A stretch of DNA of 64,000 nt from GCA-1730015 sp964583825 (lineage in GTDB: Bacteria; Pseudomonadota; Gammaproteobacteria; Granulosicoccales; Granulosicoccaceae): positions 1-64,000 of the forward strand of contig CAZOXM010000005.1 in the NCBI GenBank assembly GCA_964583825.1, read 5' to 3'. Made by a program: the position numbers and the translations under genes. Shown piece after piece: positions 46,014 through 55,283 of this stretch. The notes under the pieces are model-generated. The model was not told the origin of the DNA and did not search any database. It was given only the letters and a program-made list of their open reading frames with translations. Numbering within the stretch: the first letter of the stretch is position 1; each line of letters opens with the position of its first letter.

Positions 46014-46541
46014 TTACGGCCAGCAATACACAAAGCGCTGTCTTTGAGTAGACCGGATACCCTGGTTCGGCTTCCCGTCATTGAGTCTGCCTGAGGCATC
46101 AATCGTCCCCATCAGCACGTTAACGCGCCCAATGCTCTCACCACTACAACCAAGCAAATCATTGCGCGCTGCTTTAATCTCGACATTCTGCATTTGCACG
46201 GTAGCAGGCGTGGCCGCAATCGGCGTGACGGGCAATTCGTATTCATTAGAGGAAACACGTCTGTCGAGCAGCGAATCAATCAACGGATCATCATCATCGT
46301 AGGAGTTGTCATTAACCACCCTAATTTGTGCATTGACTTCACTTGCTACAGCATAAAAAACACGCTGCTGGAACTGCTCGTTTCGAATCGTACCGGACTG
46401 CACTAACAAGTCACCCATTGCAACCAAACCGATCACGGTAAGAATAAGCAATGCGACCATCGCAACAAGCAGCGCGACGCCACGCTGTTTTACGACCGTG
46501 CCCGTCAAGCCTGGTTGCGCCGTATGATGAGTGTTATCCAC
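46014..46541 (-). CDS. pilX: Type IV pilus minor pilin PilX, set B
   Basis: A 175-aa PilX-like protein: VVKQRGVALLVAMVALLILTVIGLVAMGD forms the helix, then TIRNEQFQQRVFYAVASEVNAQIRVVND. The C-terminal domain differs clearly from set A PilX. It ends 41 bp before pilE, where many species carry pilY1. Confidence 0.82.
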   Translation of the reverse strand: MDNTHHTAQPGLTGTVVKQRGVALLVAMVALLILTVIGLVAMGDLLVQSGTIRNEQFQQRVFYAVASEVNAQIRVVNDNSYDDDDPLIDSLLDRRVSSNEYELPVTPIAATPATVQMQNVEIKAARNDLLGCSGESIGRVNVLMGTIDASGRLNDGKPNQGIRSTQRQRFVYCWP

Positions 46542-46568
46542 TTAAAACTATCCGATCCTGAGTATGCG

Positions 46569-47372
46569 CTAGGGAATTTTGCTGTTAATGGTGACCGCAG
46601 TGGAAAACACACGTCGCAAGACCCGATCACCAAACGTCGTCTGCGGCCCGTCGAACAACTGGAAAACACGATTTTCGTCGTCTTCCGAAGTTGTGCCGTA
46701 ACCATCGGAAACCAGCAATGCAATTTTCACAGCCCGCACCTGATTCCAGCCCAGGGTAGCACTGCCGTCGACGTCCGGAATTCTATCGGCAGCAACGTAG
46801 CTGTATATCTGCTCGTCTTCATCAGCGACACCGTAAATGACCTGCATTTGCTCTACACCGTCGATAATCGCAATACCATCACTGCCGGCGATCCACGCAT
46901 TTTCCGCCACATCAAAACCCCGACAGAAGAGTGAATTGACCGGTATGGACGGATCTTCGCGATCGATATAGAAAACATTGGCTATCTGACCGTTTGCAAT
47001 ATTACCGGCGCAGTCGCGACTGCCCGCACCGACAAACATCTGTACGGCCACACGATCTGAATTCGGTTCAGTACCGTCATCTCCGTCCGCTTGCGCTGTA
47101 CATGGCGAAAAGTTACCGCAGTCTCCATTGTAGAACGGAATCTCAGTGGCAAATCCATCTCTCGATCCCGCCTGCCTGATATACTTACTGAGGTACGATG
47201 TCGCAAAAGTTGCGTTCTGCTCAATGTTCGCATCGACCCCCTGACGCTTGAACATCTTCGAAGAGGTGGCCAGATACTGTACGACCATCAGACTGATAAA
47301 AATCCCGATCAGAATCGCGACCATCAGTTCTATCAGCGTCAAACCTCGCTGCTTGTTGCGTGAGGTATTCAA
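46569..47372 (-). CDS. pilW: Type IV pilus minor pilin PilW, set B
   Basis: A 267-aa PilW: NKQRG/LTLIELMVAILIGIFISLMVVQYL with Glu5, then GVDANIEQNATFATSYLSKYIRQAGSRDG, and IDGVEQMQVIYGVADEDEQ towards the C terminus. It overlaps pilV by 4 nt. Same architecture as set A PilW but shorter and divergent. Confidence 0.85.
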   Translation of the reverse strand: MNTSRNKQRGLTLIELMVAILIGIFISLMVVQYLATSSKMFKRQGVDANIEQNATFATSYLSKYIRQAGSRDGFATEIPFYNGDCGNFSPCTAQADGDDGTEPNSDRVAVQMFVGAGSRDCAGNIANGQIANVFYIDREDPSIPVNSLFCRGFDVAENAWIAGSDGIAIIDGVEQMQVIYGVADEDEQIYSYVAADRIPDVDGSATLGWNQVRAVKIALLVSDGYGTTSEDDENRVFQLFDGPQTTFGDRVLRRVFSTAVTINSKIP

Positions 47373-47923
47373 GGGATAAAACTCAGCGTCAGTGAATCAA
47401 TTGTTTTATCGTCTGCAGAACCGGCCGTACCGGCGAGGTCAGCATCAGTGTCTGCGGTTCTCGATATCCAGTCGGTGGTTATTGTCACGGTGTCAAGAGG
47501 CGAATCACAGGTTACCGAGGTACAGTTGATCTCTGTTTGCCAATCGATAATGCTCCCATTGATGCCGGAGTCCGCCCGACAGAACACATCCCATAAATCA
47601 AAGGCTGCCATCTGCGCCGCATCGCAGGCAACCGCTTCCCCTTCATTGGAGTCAGCACAATTTTCATCTGGTTTGGTCGCGCAGTAATTCCCGTTAAGAT
47701 TGTTGTAGTCGCCGACATAGTCAGGCATCCCGGCTGAATTACTCCGCATACGGTCGGCAAGCTCCTGTGACATCGCCACCACGATTGCACGTTGCGTCGC
47801 ATCAACCGACATGCCGATTGACCGCAGTTGCAAACCCGCCATGCCTCCCACACCGATCGCAAAGACAACCAGAGCAATCAAAACTTCCACGAGCGTGATA
47901 CCGGACTGATTCCTCACAAACAT
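47369..47923 (-). CDS. pilV: Type IV pilus minor pilin PilV, set B
   Basis: A 184-aa PilV: MFVRNQSG/ITLVEVLIALVVFAIGVGGMAGLQ, then MSQELADRMRSNSAGMPDYVGDYNN. It carries six or more cysteines (for example CATKPDENCAD and CTSVTC), suggesting disulphides. It overlaps fimT by 10 nt and pilW by 4 nt. Confidence 0.85.
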   Translation of the reverse strand: MFVRNQSGITLVEVLIALVVFAIGVGGMAGLQLRSIGMSVDATQRAIVVAMSQELADRMRSNSAGMPDYVGDYNNLNGNYCATKPDENCADSNEGEAVACDAAQMAAFDLWDVFCRADSGINGSIIDWQTEINCTSVTCDSPLDTVTITTDWISRTADTDADLAGTAGSADDKTIDSLTLSFIP

Positions 47924-48480
47924 CCCCTCGTGTCGCTGCCGATCATTTGTTCACGGATTTTCCCGACTCGGTTGATTTCGATATACATACCGTCTTCGTC
48001 CGGAAGTGAGGGGCTGCAAACCGAAAGTGTTATTTCAGATAACTCCGAGGTACTTAACCATCCCTGCCTGCTGAAACTAATAAACTGCCCGTTGGCGGTG
48101 GCGTCATCACCAATGCTTACGGTTGCACTGGTCGCCGGGTATTCACTGATCAGATCGTCGATTGCGGCAGCCATCGCTGCGGGTACGGAATACGCCGCAT
48201 TGCCTGCGATCGTGGTAGTTTCATAGACGAGCACCCGCCCACCCCAGTCGTCGGCGGTATTGCGACTGATGGTCACGGTCGCACCACGCGCGCGCGCCTC
48301 GTTGCGTGCCTGTTTCAGGATGCTGATCATCCGCTTGGTCTCTGATGCAACAGTGAATCTTGCCATCAGTGACGTAAAGTTGGGTGCAACCACACCTACA
48401 AGAATGCCGAGCACAGCCAGCACGATCATTAACTCTGTAAGCGTTACACCATCGTGCTTGCGCACTGGCCTCAATTTCAT
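47914..48480 (-). CDS. fimT: Type IV minor pilin FimT/FimU (GspH family), set B
   Basis: A 188-aa pseudopilin opening set B: KHDG/VTLTELMIVLAVLGILVGVVAPNFTSLMARF with Glu5, then KQARNEARARGATVTISR and a GspH-like tail (FSRQGWLS, ending DTRGCL). I use the ATG at 48480 (11-residue leader); an ATG 24 nt upstream is also in frame. It is divergent from the pilin at 48668. Confidence 0.83.
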   Translation of the reverse strand: MKLRPVRKHDGVTLTELMIVLAVLGILVGVVAPNFTSLMARFTVASETKRMISILKQARNEARARGATVTISRNTADDWGGRVLVYETTTIAGNAAYSVPAAMAAAIDDLISEYPATSATVSIGDDATANGQFISFSRQGWLSTSELSEITLSVCSPSLPDEDGMYIEINRVGKIREQMIGSDTRGCL

Positions 48481-48667
48481 CGGGGTCGAGTCTGGCAGTT
48501 CCAATGTTTACAGCGATGCGCGGTCGCAATTCTCACGCCAGCCCCGCGGACGACGGTCGCAGTTTAACTTTCCGCGCTATCGGTCGCTGACCACACGAGT
48601 AACTGACATTCCGGCACAAAAAATGTCACGTGACCGCTGCCAGCTGAAACCAACATGAGGACAGACC

Positions 48668-49093
48668 GTGCGACCCTTTCGCCCCCAGGGCTTCTCCCTG
48701 ATTGAACTACTCATCGCCGTCGCGATACTCGGCATCATCGTGGCCGTGGCCATTCCCAGTTACTCGAACTACATCACTGAGTCCCGTCGGGTTGATGCGC
48801 AAATCGGTCTGCGTGACGCCGCCCAGCGCATGGAACGGTGCCGCACTGAAGAATTCACCTATGAGGGCTGCAAGGACGGGACACCGGGAGTCCCGGGCAC
48901 ATCGCCCGAGGGGTACTACACCCTGTCAGTGGATCCTGAAACAGCAACGACCTACACAATCACTGCATCACCCGCGGCGGGTAAGTCGCAGGTAAAAGAT
49001 GAGCAATGTGCGTCGATGAGCATTGACCAAACCGGCCAGACAGCCAGCCGCGCAAAAGACGGCTCGACAGTGACGACCGCTGATTGCTGGTAG
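48668..49093 (+). CDS. Lone type IV pilin-like protein (PilE family)
   Basis: A 141-aa pilin: MRPFRPQG/FSLIELLIAVAILGIIVAVAIPSYSNYITESRR with Glu5, then DAAQRMERCRTEEFTYEGCKDG. The C terminus ends STVTTADCW after a second Cys, resembling a D-loop. Alone on its strand, divergent from set B, and followed by a strong hairpin. GTG or CTG alternatives exist, but the ATG gives a standard leader. It could be another minor pilin or a small major-pilin paralogue. Confidence 0.8.
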   Translation: MRPFRPQGFSLIELLIAVAILGIIVAVAIPSYSNYITESRRVDAQIGLRDAAQRMERCRTEEFTYEGCKDGTPGVPGTSPEGYYTLSVDPETATTYTITASPAAGKSQVKDEQCASMSIDQTGQTASRAKDGSTVTTADCW

Positions 49094-49106
49094 CCGCGCT
49101 GCTACA

Positions 49107-49136
49107 GTGGCTGCATCACGCTGGTGATGCAGCCAC
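49107..49136 (+). terminator. 13-bp perfect hairpin after the lone pilin
   Basis: GTGGCTGCATCAC / GTGATGCAGCCAC with a 4-nt loop, 13 bp past the stop codon. There is no U-run, so it is probably an mRNA 3'-end structure or a factor-dependent terminator. Confidence 0.55.
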
Positions 49137-49279
49137 CACAAACCCGGTCTGCCGCGAACCGGACACCCGGCAGGCGCACCACAATCGCAATGGCCGGTCG
49201 TTAATCCACCACGCCGTGCCATTGGACAAGCATCGTAGATAGGAATACCCTTCGCCGTAGTTTGCCAATCGCACTGCCA

Positions 49280-50254
49280 ATGTCATCGAAAAACATTGCA
49301 TTTTTACTGACACCTGAATTTGCAATGCTCGCCTTCGGTGCGGCCGTCGAGCCGTATCGCGCGGCCAACCTCACCGCCTCCAGTCAGCTCTACAACTGGA
49401 CCTTTCTGAGCGAATCAGGGGCCCCGGTCACGGCCGGCAACGGACTCACTGTTAACACCGACCGCGCACCGGCACCGGATGACCGCTTTGACCGCATTTT
49501 CGTTTGCGGAGGCGTTAATACGCGCAACTACAAGCCGGAGAACACCATTCGCTGGCTCCAACAGCAGGCCAGAAACGGGGCTGCCATCGGCAGTATCAGC
49601 ACGGGCACCTGGCTCCTCGCACACGCGGGCCTGCTGTCGGGTCGGCGCTGCACCATTCACTGGCAAAGTATCGATGCCTTTCGCGAGGCATTTCCGGATG
49701 TCACCACAGAGCCATCGGTTTATGTGCTGGAAGACAACCGCTTTACCTGCTGCGGCGGCACCGGTGCATTTGACATGATGGTACACCTGATCGCTGACGA
49801 CTATGGCGACGATGTGGTCACCGACGTGTGCACCTGGCTGTTTCACGATCGGGTGCGCATCAGCACCGATGTGCAGGGCGTGGCACAACACACCGCACTG
49901 GCGCGCAAATCGCCAAAACTGGCGGCCGCATTTCGGGTGATGGCGACACACATCGAGGATCGACTGACCCCGGGTGAGATTTCTGCGCAAATTGGGGTTT
50001 CCCAGCGACAGCTCGAAAGACTGTTTCAACGTCACCTGCAATGCACTCCACAGCAAAAATACATGGACCTGAGACTGCAGCATGCTCGCCGCCTGCTGGT
50101 GGAGACCAGCATGCCCATACTGGATGTTTCGATCGCTGCCGGGTTCACCAGCCAGTCGCACTTTACCAAGTGTTATCGGGAGAAGTTTCAGCGAACACCA
50201 AGAAGCGAGCGACTCACACCGACGGACGAAGGTCCGCAGGTGCTGCAGAGCTAA
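49280..50254 (+). CDS. GlxA-type AraC-family transcriptional regulator
   Basis: A 324-aa regulator with an N-terminal DJ-1/PfpI-like domain (about 1-180; FVCGGVNTRNY, GSISTGTWLLAHAGLL) and a C-terminal AraC double helix-turn-helix (about 225-315; PGEISAQIGVSQRQLERLFQRH, then MPILDVSIAAGFTSQSHFTKCYREKF). Characterised relatives (GbdR, CdhR, ArgR-type) sense betaines or amino acids. The ligand here is unknown and no obvious target operon is adjacent. The start is the ATG at 49280; the in-frame TTG at 49262 is less likely. Confidence 0.88.
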   Translation: MSSKNIAFLLTPEFAMLAFGAAVEPYRAANLTASSQLYNWTFLSESGAPVTAGNGLTVNTDRAPAPDDRFDRIFVCGGVNTRNYKPENTIRWLQQQARNGAAIGSISTGTWLLAHAGLLSGRRCTIHWQSIDAFREAFPDVTTEPSVYVLEDNRFTCCGGTGAFDMMVHLIADDYGDDVVTDVCTWLFHDRVRISTDVQGVAQHTALARKSPKLAAAFRVMATHIEDRLTPGEISAQIGVSQRQLERLFQRHLQCTPQQKYMDLRLQHARRLLVETSMPILDVSIAAGFTSQSHFTKCYREKFQRTPRSERLTPTDEGPQVLQS

Positions 50255-50371
50255 CGCGATACGAACACGGCACCTGAAGTACTATCGCAGCACTTCCCAC
50301 CGGCACCGTTACACGTCACAATCGAACGATGAAATTCCGCAAGTACAACTACTCTTCTGGTTGCCTGCACA

Positions 50372-51397
50372 ATGACTGATCAGGTAATTGATGCCGTCGT
50401 AATCGGCGCGGGCCCATGCGGGTTGTTTCAGGTCTTTCAGCTGGGTTTACAGGGTATTCGATGCCATGTGGTGGAAGCTGCCGGTCAGCCCGGAGGACAG
50501 TGCCACGAACTGTACGCGGACAAACCCATCTACGACATTCCGGGTATCCCGCATATTCTGGCCGGAGATCTGTCAGCGCAATTACTGAAGCAGATCGAGC
50601 CGTTCGACCCGACGTTTTCGTTCTACACAACGGTCACCGGGATCAGTCAGGCTGCTGACAACCACTACGTGCTTCAAACAGACAACGATTTGAAAATCAC
50701 GTGCCGGCACGTCGTGGTGGCGACCGGTGCAGGTGCGTTTACACCGGTGAAGATGCGCGTCGAGGGCATTGAGATATTTGAAGAGCGTCAGCTCTTTTAT
50801 CGCTCGCTCCCTGCCCCGGCACCGGGCGCCCACATCACTGTGGTCGGCGATACCCAGATGGCAGTCGATGCCGCTTTGTCACACACGAAGCACGGCAACC
50901 GGGTAACCTATATACACCGGAAAAAACGCATGGTTGCATCGCCGGAGTCACTTGAAGCGCTGGACGGTCACCACAAGGCCGGCAGCCTCAGCGTGGTTCA
51001 GGGCAGAATCACGGAGGTGAAGACTGAGGGTGGCAACATCAGTCATCTGATCGTGAATGGCAGCGACAGACAAACCCGTGAGCTCCCGACGGACACCATT
51101 GTGGCGCTACTCGGCAACTCACCGAAAATGCACAACTACGCAGACTGGGGTCTTAAAACCAGCAAAAACCAGATTGAGGTGGACAGTGCCAGCTTCAGGA
51201 GCAGCCAGAGCGGAATCTTTGCCATCGGTGACATCAACAGCTACACGGGCAAACGAAAACTGATCCTGTGCGGCTTTCATGAAGCAACGCTTACCGCCTT
51301 TGCCATCGCAGCAAAACAGAATCCGGACAAGCCGGTACACACACAATATACGACCACCAGCAGCGAGTTGCTGGCCCGTCTGGGTGTGAACAATTGA
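50372..51397 (+). CDS. Thioredoxin reductase-like ferredoxin-NADP reductase
   Basis: FAD/NAD(P)H oxidoreductase of 341 aa in the TrxR-like FNR (type 2) group. FAD site AVVIGAGPCGLFQ near the N terminus and QPGGQCHELYADKPIYDIPG follow the family. The second dinucleotide site is ITVVGDTQMAVDAA, and the C-terminal FAIGDINSYTGKRKLILCGFHEA completes the FAD pocket. The CxxC pair of thioredoxin reductases is absent, as in this class. It supplies or takes electrons from ferredoxin/flavodoxin. A Trm112-like gene follows by 28 bp. Confidence 0.9.
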   Translation: MTDQVIDAVVIGAGPCGLFQVFQLGLQGIRCHVVEAAGQPGGQCHELYADKPIYDIPGIPHILAGDLSAQLLKQIEPFDPTFSFYTTVTGISQAADNHYVLQTDNDLKITCRHVVVATGAGAFTPVKMRVEGIEIFEERQLFYRSLPAPAPGAHITVVGDTQMAVDAALSHTKHGNRVTYIHRKKRMVASPESLEALDGHHKAGSLSVVQGRITEVKTEGGNISHLIVNGSDRQTRELPTDTIVALLGNSPKMHNYADWGLKTSKNQIEVDSASFRSSQSGIFAIGDINSYTGKRKLILCGFHEATLTAFAIAAKQNPDKPVHTQYTTTSSELLARLGVNN

Positions 51398-51425
51398 CTA
51401 ACACGCACACTGACGAGCACATATC

Positions 51426-51620
51426 TTGAAAGTTGACAGACGCATAATGGACATACTGGTATGTCCGATTACCAAGGGCTCTCTGGTTCAGGCAGGAAAC
51501 GAGCTGTGGAGCAAGCAGGCGGGCCTCGCCTTTCCGATAAAAAACGGTATTCCGGTCATGCTTGAAAATGAAGCGCGCCAGCTGACGGATGAAGAGATTG
51601 AAACACTAAAAAAGCGCTGA
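51426..51620 (+). CDS. Trm112-like protein (YcaR/UPF0434)
   Basis: A 64-aa zinc-ribbon-type protein: MDILVCPITKGSL, then KQAGLAFPIKNGIPVMLENEAR, the standard pattern of the short Trm112 family. Eukaryotic and archaeal Trm112 activates methyltransferases; the bacterial role is less clear. The start is TTG at 51426, the next ATG being seven codons in. Only one of the usual cysteines is visible, common for bacterial members. Confidence 0.88.
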   Translation: MKVDRRIMDILVCPITKGSLVQAGNELWSKQAGLAFPIKNGIPVMLENEARQLTDEEIETLKKR

Positions 51621-51658
51621 GGCTCAGCCATGCGGAGCCCCGGGGTGACGACTTGCTG

Positions 51659-52384
51659 CTACTTAATGTGAACCGGCTGAGACAACACGTCGGAGATGGC
51701 TTCAATTGAACCACCGTCAACGCGAACCAGTTTTTTCAGCTGGAAGTACAGGGTGGGTTTTCCACGGTCTCTGCCTCTTGGCGCAAAGTGCAGCACATCG
51801 CTGAAAACTTTCCACTCTGCATCTGAGAAATCGGCTTTAGTACTGACGCGGTAATGGGTCGGTTTGCCTTTGGTATACGATAGAAAAGAAAGCCCGTCGT
51901 CACCACTTGGAAAGTAAGACAGCGTAGTAATCTCAAGCGGCCAGTCATCAGTGGTGGTCCCTTTGGAAATACCCGGCTTGAGGCTGACCATCTTTAGTGC
52001 GCGACATTTCTTGCTCGATAAGCCCTCAGTCACCAGAACGTCCTTGATCACGTTATCACCGCGAATCGGCGCTTGCAGCGCAATACCGCGAAAGTTCCGT
52101 TTAGACACCGTAATCAGCACCGGTTTTTGTGGCACATTGTCGTAAAGCGCCATGCCGTCATAACTGGTCACTGCCGTGCCATACTTCGTTGGCTCGGATC
52201 CGGTACCGATACAAACCGATGCGTTAGCCACTGGCAAACCGCTGTTGGCGTCCAGTACGCGCACCCCCAGTTTTGCTGCGTGTGCGGGACTGACAAACGA
52301 AAAACCCAGTGCAATGACAGCGGCGTGAATTAAGCGATGCGGATTCAAAATATTGCTCCTCCGGCGACGGAATATCCGGGGCAT
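51659..52384 (-). CDS. Exported protein of unknown function with an Ig-like domain
   Basis: A 241-aa protein with a signal peptide (IHAAVIALGFSFVSPAHA, cut about residue 36). Residues about 38-110 resemble a carboxypeptidase-regulatory-like/transthyretin fold (KLGVRVLDANSGLPVANASVCIG). The rest is not recognised and lacks catalytic motifs. Probably periplasmic or secreted. Alone on its strand, 129 bp from the YcbK-like gene. Confidence 0.7.
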   Translation of the reverse strand: MPRIFRRRRSNILNPHRLIHAAVIALGFSFVSPAHAAKLGVRVLDANSGLPVANASVCIGTGSEPTKYGTAVTSYDGMALYDNVPQKPVLITVSKRNFRGIALQAPIRGDNVIKDVLVTEGLSSKKCRALKMVSLKPGISKGTTTDDWPLEITTLSYFPSGDDGLSFLSYTKGKPTHYRVSTKADFSDAEWKVFSDVLHFAPRGRDRGKPTLYFQLKKLVRVDGGSIEAISDVLSQPVHIK

Positions 52385-52513
52385 CCCCGGTGGTGTGGAA
52401 GAGTCTATGTAAATCGCGATCGATGTGTCAATAAAATGTCACACGCTGTATCAGGAAAGAGAGGCAGATCAACCCGCAAGTGTGGAATAGTCGAGCAACG
52501 GACGACTCAGCGC

Positions 52514-53080
52514 TTACCAGTGCCTGAAATTCCCGGTGTCCAGATGCACAAAGTTGGAACCTGGGTAATGCCCGACCCCGCCGCGCCTCAATTCGATGGC
52601 AGCGGCACGGACCTGCGCCGAGGACACACCCGGCACTCTGATATCCACCGCCCTGCCGTACATATGAAAGCTTCGCTTCGCTACCCCGTTTGATGCTTGT
52701 CGCAGTCGTGCATTGGTCGCGGCAGATCGATACCCGGAAATAACGTGAAACGGCCCGCCAAATCCGAGCACTAACCCCAGGTCGTGCAGATAGTCGAGCA
52801 ACCGGGGATCGATGGCATGCACTTCATCGGTTCGATGATCGCGCAACAGTCGATGGATGGCGGGTAGATTTTTGTCCAGCAACTCGCCGTTCACGCGATA
52901 CGGCGCCTGCAGGTATTCGTTCGTGTGCAACGCCAGCAACTCAATGAACTGCACGTGGTTTTCCGCCGCCCTTAGCGGGCCGACACTACCCAGCGAGAGC
53001 GCGCCAGCCGCAGTACAACAAATAAAATCGCGACGAGTCTGAACCACTTTAATTTCCCGCGCTGCACGCAGTTTTTTCAA
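52514..53080 (-). CDS. YcbK/MepK-like murein peptidase (DUF882, M15 fold)
   Basis: A 188-aa exported protein. TRRDFICCTAAGALSLG is a twin-arginine signal. The M15-type metal site is visible: SGYRS, then FHMYGRAVDIRV (His and Asp) and FVHLDTGNFRHW (final His). E. coli YcbK (MepK) cleaves 3-3 crosslinks in peptidoglycan, so the same role in the periplasm is likely. Length matches the family. Confidence 0.87.
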   Translation of the reverse strand: MKKLRAAREIKVVQTRRDFICCTAAGALSLGSVGPLRAAENHVQFIELLALHTNEYLQAPYRVNGELLDKNLPAIHRLLRDHRTDEVHAIDPRLLDYLHDLGLVLGFGGPFHVISGYRSAATNARLRQASNGVAKRSFHMYGRAVDIRVPGVSSAQVRAAAIELRRGGVGHYPGSNFVHLDTGNFRHW

Positions 53081-53418
53081 CGACAGGCCGGAGTATTGAT
53101 CGCTTCAGTCCCACAGATCAATGAACGTCGCCCTTGTTTCAGCAGTTTATGGAATTATTGTGATCTGATTCTCAGCATTCTTTGAAATGAGAACCTGTCG
53201 CCCGCGACGCATGCTACCGAAGCAGGTTTTGATGGAAAGAGTTGAACCGAGCGCAGCGATCGGGCTAAACGCAACCATTTTTTCGTCGATATCACTTCAA
53301 TGTGACCCATTTGCGTGACCTAGTTCGAGAGCGCACAATCACCACTAAACAAGACAGAAATCAGCAGGATTGTCGAAAATCAAAGCCTGAAGCGACCATC
53401 GAGAACCAGATGTAAATC
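53081..53418. other. 338-bp intergenic region without a visible gene
   Basis: Lies between the divergent ycbK-like and GNAT genes. I see no RNA gene, strong hairpin or consensus promoter, only moderate A/T-richness near 53150-53190 that could serve either promoter. Confidence 0.5.
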
Positions 53419-53898
53419 ATGGATATCAAACAAACCGAAGTCTCCCTTGCACACGTGGACGACGCCTATCAGGTGGCGACGATGTCCCGGGAGATTATCG
53501 AACAGGGACTACAGTGGAGTTGGACACCGGAACGTGTCGGGCGCTGCATACTCTCACCCGACATCAATGTCGTCACCGCTAAAAATGACGGCGACCTGCT
53601 CGGCTTTGGGATCATGTTCTACGGCAACAACAAGGCGCACCTCAACTTACTTGGAGTTGACGCAGGATGGCGCTCGCACGGCATCGGCAGCAGATTGCTG
53701 GAATGGCTCGAGAGCTGCGCACTCACCGCAGGACTGGAGTCCTGCCAACTCGAATTGCGCGAGTCGAACACAAAAGCGCGCCGGTTCTACCTGCTACACG
53801 GTTACAGCGAGATCGACCGAGTGCAAGGCTATTACCAGCAAAGAGAAAACGCGATCAGAATGTCGAAAAACCTTCGCGAACCTTTTGTGCCGCTATAA
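53419..53898 (+). CDS. GNAT family N-acetyltransferase
   Basis: A 159-aa acetyl-CoA-dependent acetyltransferase. Motif A is LNLLGVDAGWRSHGIGSRLLEWL (about 76-97), with the R/Q-x-x-G-x-G/A loop RSHGIG. Motif B LELRESNTKARRFYLLHGYSEI follows. Substrate unknown. It faces the glycerate kinase gene 53 bp downstream on the opposite strand. Confidence 0.85.
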   Translation: MDIKQTEVSLAHVDDAYQVATMSREIIEQGLQWSWTPERVGRCILSPDINVVTAKNDGDLLGFGIMFYGNNKAHLNLLGVDAGWRSHGIGSRLLEWLESCALTAGLESCQLELRESNTKARRFYLLHGYSEIDRVQGYYQQRENAIRMSKNLREPFVPL

Positions 53899-53951
53899 CT
53901 CCGTCTACAGGCATGCGAGCTATCATCGCGCTACTGCAACAACGGAGGTAA

Positions 53952-55283
53952 TTAAGTAACCACAATTGCCCGGAAATCATTCACGTTGGTCAGTGTTGGT
54001 CCCGTCATCACCAAACCATCCATCGCCTCGAAAAAACTATAACCATCGTTATTTAGTAAATACTCACCAGCGTTTAGACCCTGCGACTCTGCCCGTGTCA
54101 GTGTGTCCGGACGAACAATCACACCGGCGTTGTCCTCACTGCCATCAACACCATCGGTGTCCGCTGCCAACGCATAAACCCCATCAACGCCACTCAATGC
54201 AACGCACAAGCCCAATGCAAACTCCGCATTGCGCCCGCCTCTGCCCTGCCCTCGTACGGTGACGGTAGTTTCACCACCCGACAACAACACACAGGGCGGT
54301 TTGACTGGCTGCTGATGTCGACGGATCTGCTTGACTATACCGGCGTGCACTTTGGCCACTTCAGCAGCCTCACCCTCAATGCTGTCACCGAGAATCATCA
54401 CCTCATAACCCGCCTGTCGCGCCACCGCGGCTGCAGCTTCCAGAGAACGCTGTGGTGTGGCGATTAATTGATGGGTGCATCGATCAAAGTAGTGCGCACC
54501 CGGTTTGGGGGTCTCGTCGACCGCTGCCCGCAAATGCGAGCACACCGCGTTCGGGTGTGAAATTTCGTACTTTTCAAGAATCGCCACTGCGTCTGCAAAG
54601 CTGGTCGGATCCGGCACCGTCGGGCCCGAGGCAATGACATCCGGGTCATCATCGGGCACATCTGATATCAGCAGTGACAGCACCTGCGCCGGATAACAGG
54701 CGCGCGCAAGCCGGCCTCCTTTTATGGCGGACAGGTGCTTACGCACACAATTCATTTCCCTGATATTGGCACCGCTTTTCAATAGCGCGCTGCTGATCTG
54801 CTGTTTATCCTTAAGCGAAAGCCCGTCTGCCGGCAGAGACAACAAGGCGGAACCCCCTCCCGAGATCAGGCAAACAACGAGATCGTCCTCGGTTAGGTCC
54901 GACACCAGATCCAGCATTCGCTGCGCGGCCGCTGCACCCGCCGCATCCGGCACCGGGTGTGCCGCCTCGACAATCTCGACATGACGACAATCCACCGCGT
55001 GCTCATAACGGGTGACCACCAGACCGGAGAGCTTGTCGGGCGCGCCCTGCCATGATTGCTCAAACGCCTGCGCCATCGCAGCGGATGCCTTGCCGGCACC
55101 GACGACAACCGTCCGGCCAGCGGGCGGTTCAGGCAAAAAGTCGGCGAGCGACACCGCCGGTTGCGCCGCATGCACGGCTGCATCAAACAGTTGACGAAGC
55201 AAAAGCTCCTGGCTGGCAACAGCGGTGGTGTTGGAAGTCAAATTACTCTCACATGCACAGTCAATCGGCGGGTTCAGGTGCAA
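53952..55283 (-). CDS. Glycerate 2-kinase, MOFRL/type 2 family
   Basis: A 443-aa kinase phosphorylating D-glycerate (GckA/TtuD type). N-terminal domain: VVVGAGKASAAMAQAFEQ near 57-75, then VCLISGGGSALLSLPA near 137-152 and the KHLSAIKGGRLA loop. The C-terminal MOFRL domain contains LSGGETTVTVRGQGRGGRNAEFALGL. It serves glycerate from serine, glyoxylate or tartrate pathways. Alone on its strand; the first twenty or so residues may be over-extended. Confidence 0.9.
   Translation of the reverse strand: MHLNPPIDCACESNLTSNTTAVASQELLLRQLFDAAVHAAQPAVSLADFLPEPPAGRTVVVGAGKASAAMAQAFEQSWQGAPDKLSGLVVTRYEHAVDCRHVEIVEAAHPVPDAAGAAAAQRMLDLVSDLTEDDLVVCLISGGGSALLSLPADGLSLKDKQQISSALLKSGANIREMNCVRKHLSAIKGGRLARACYPAQVLSLLISDVPDDDPDVIASGPTVPDPTSFADAVAILEKYEISHPNAVCSHLRAAVDETPKPGAHYFDRCTHQLIATPQRSLEAAAAVARQAGYEVMILGDSIEGEAAEVAKVHAGIVKQIRRHQQPVKPPCVLLSGGETTVTVRGQGRGGRNAEFALGLCVALSGVDGVYALAADTDGVDGSEDNAGVIVRPDTLTRAESQGLNAGEYLLNNDGYSFFEAMDGLVMTGPTLTNVNDFRAIVVT

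Noticed and set aside
51426..51620. Ferredoxin partner of the upstream FNR
   Set aside because: It lacks iron-sulphur cysteine spacing and matches the short Trm112/UPF0434 pattern instead.
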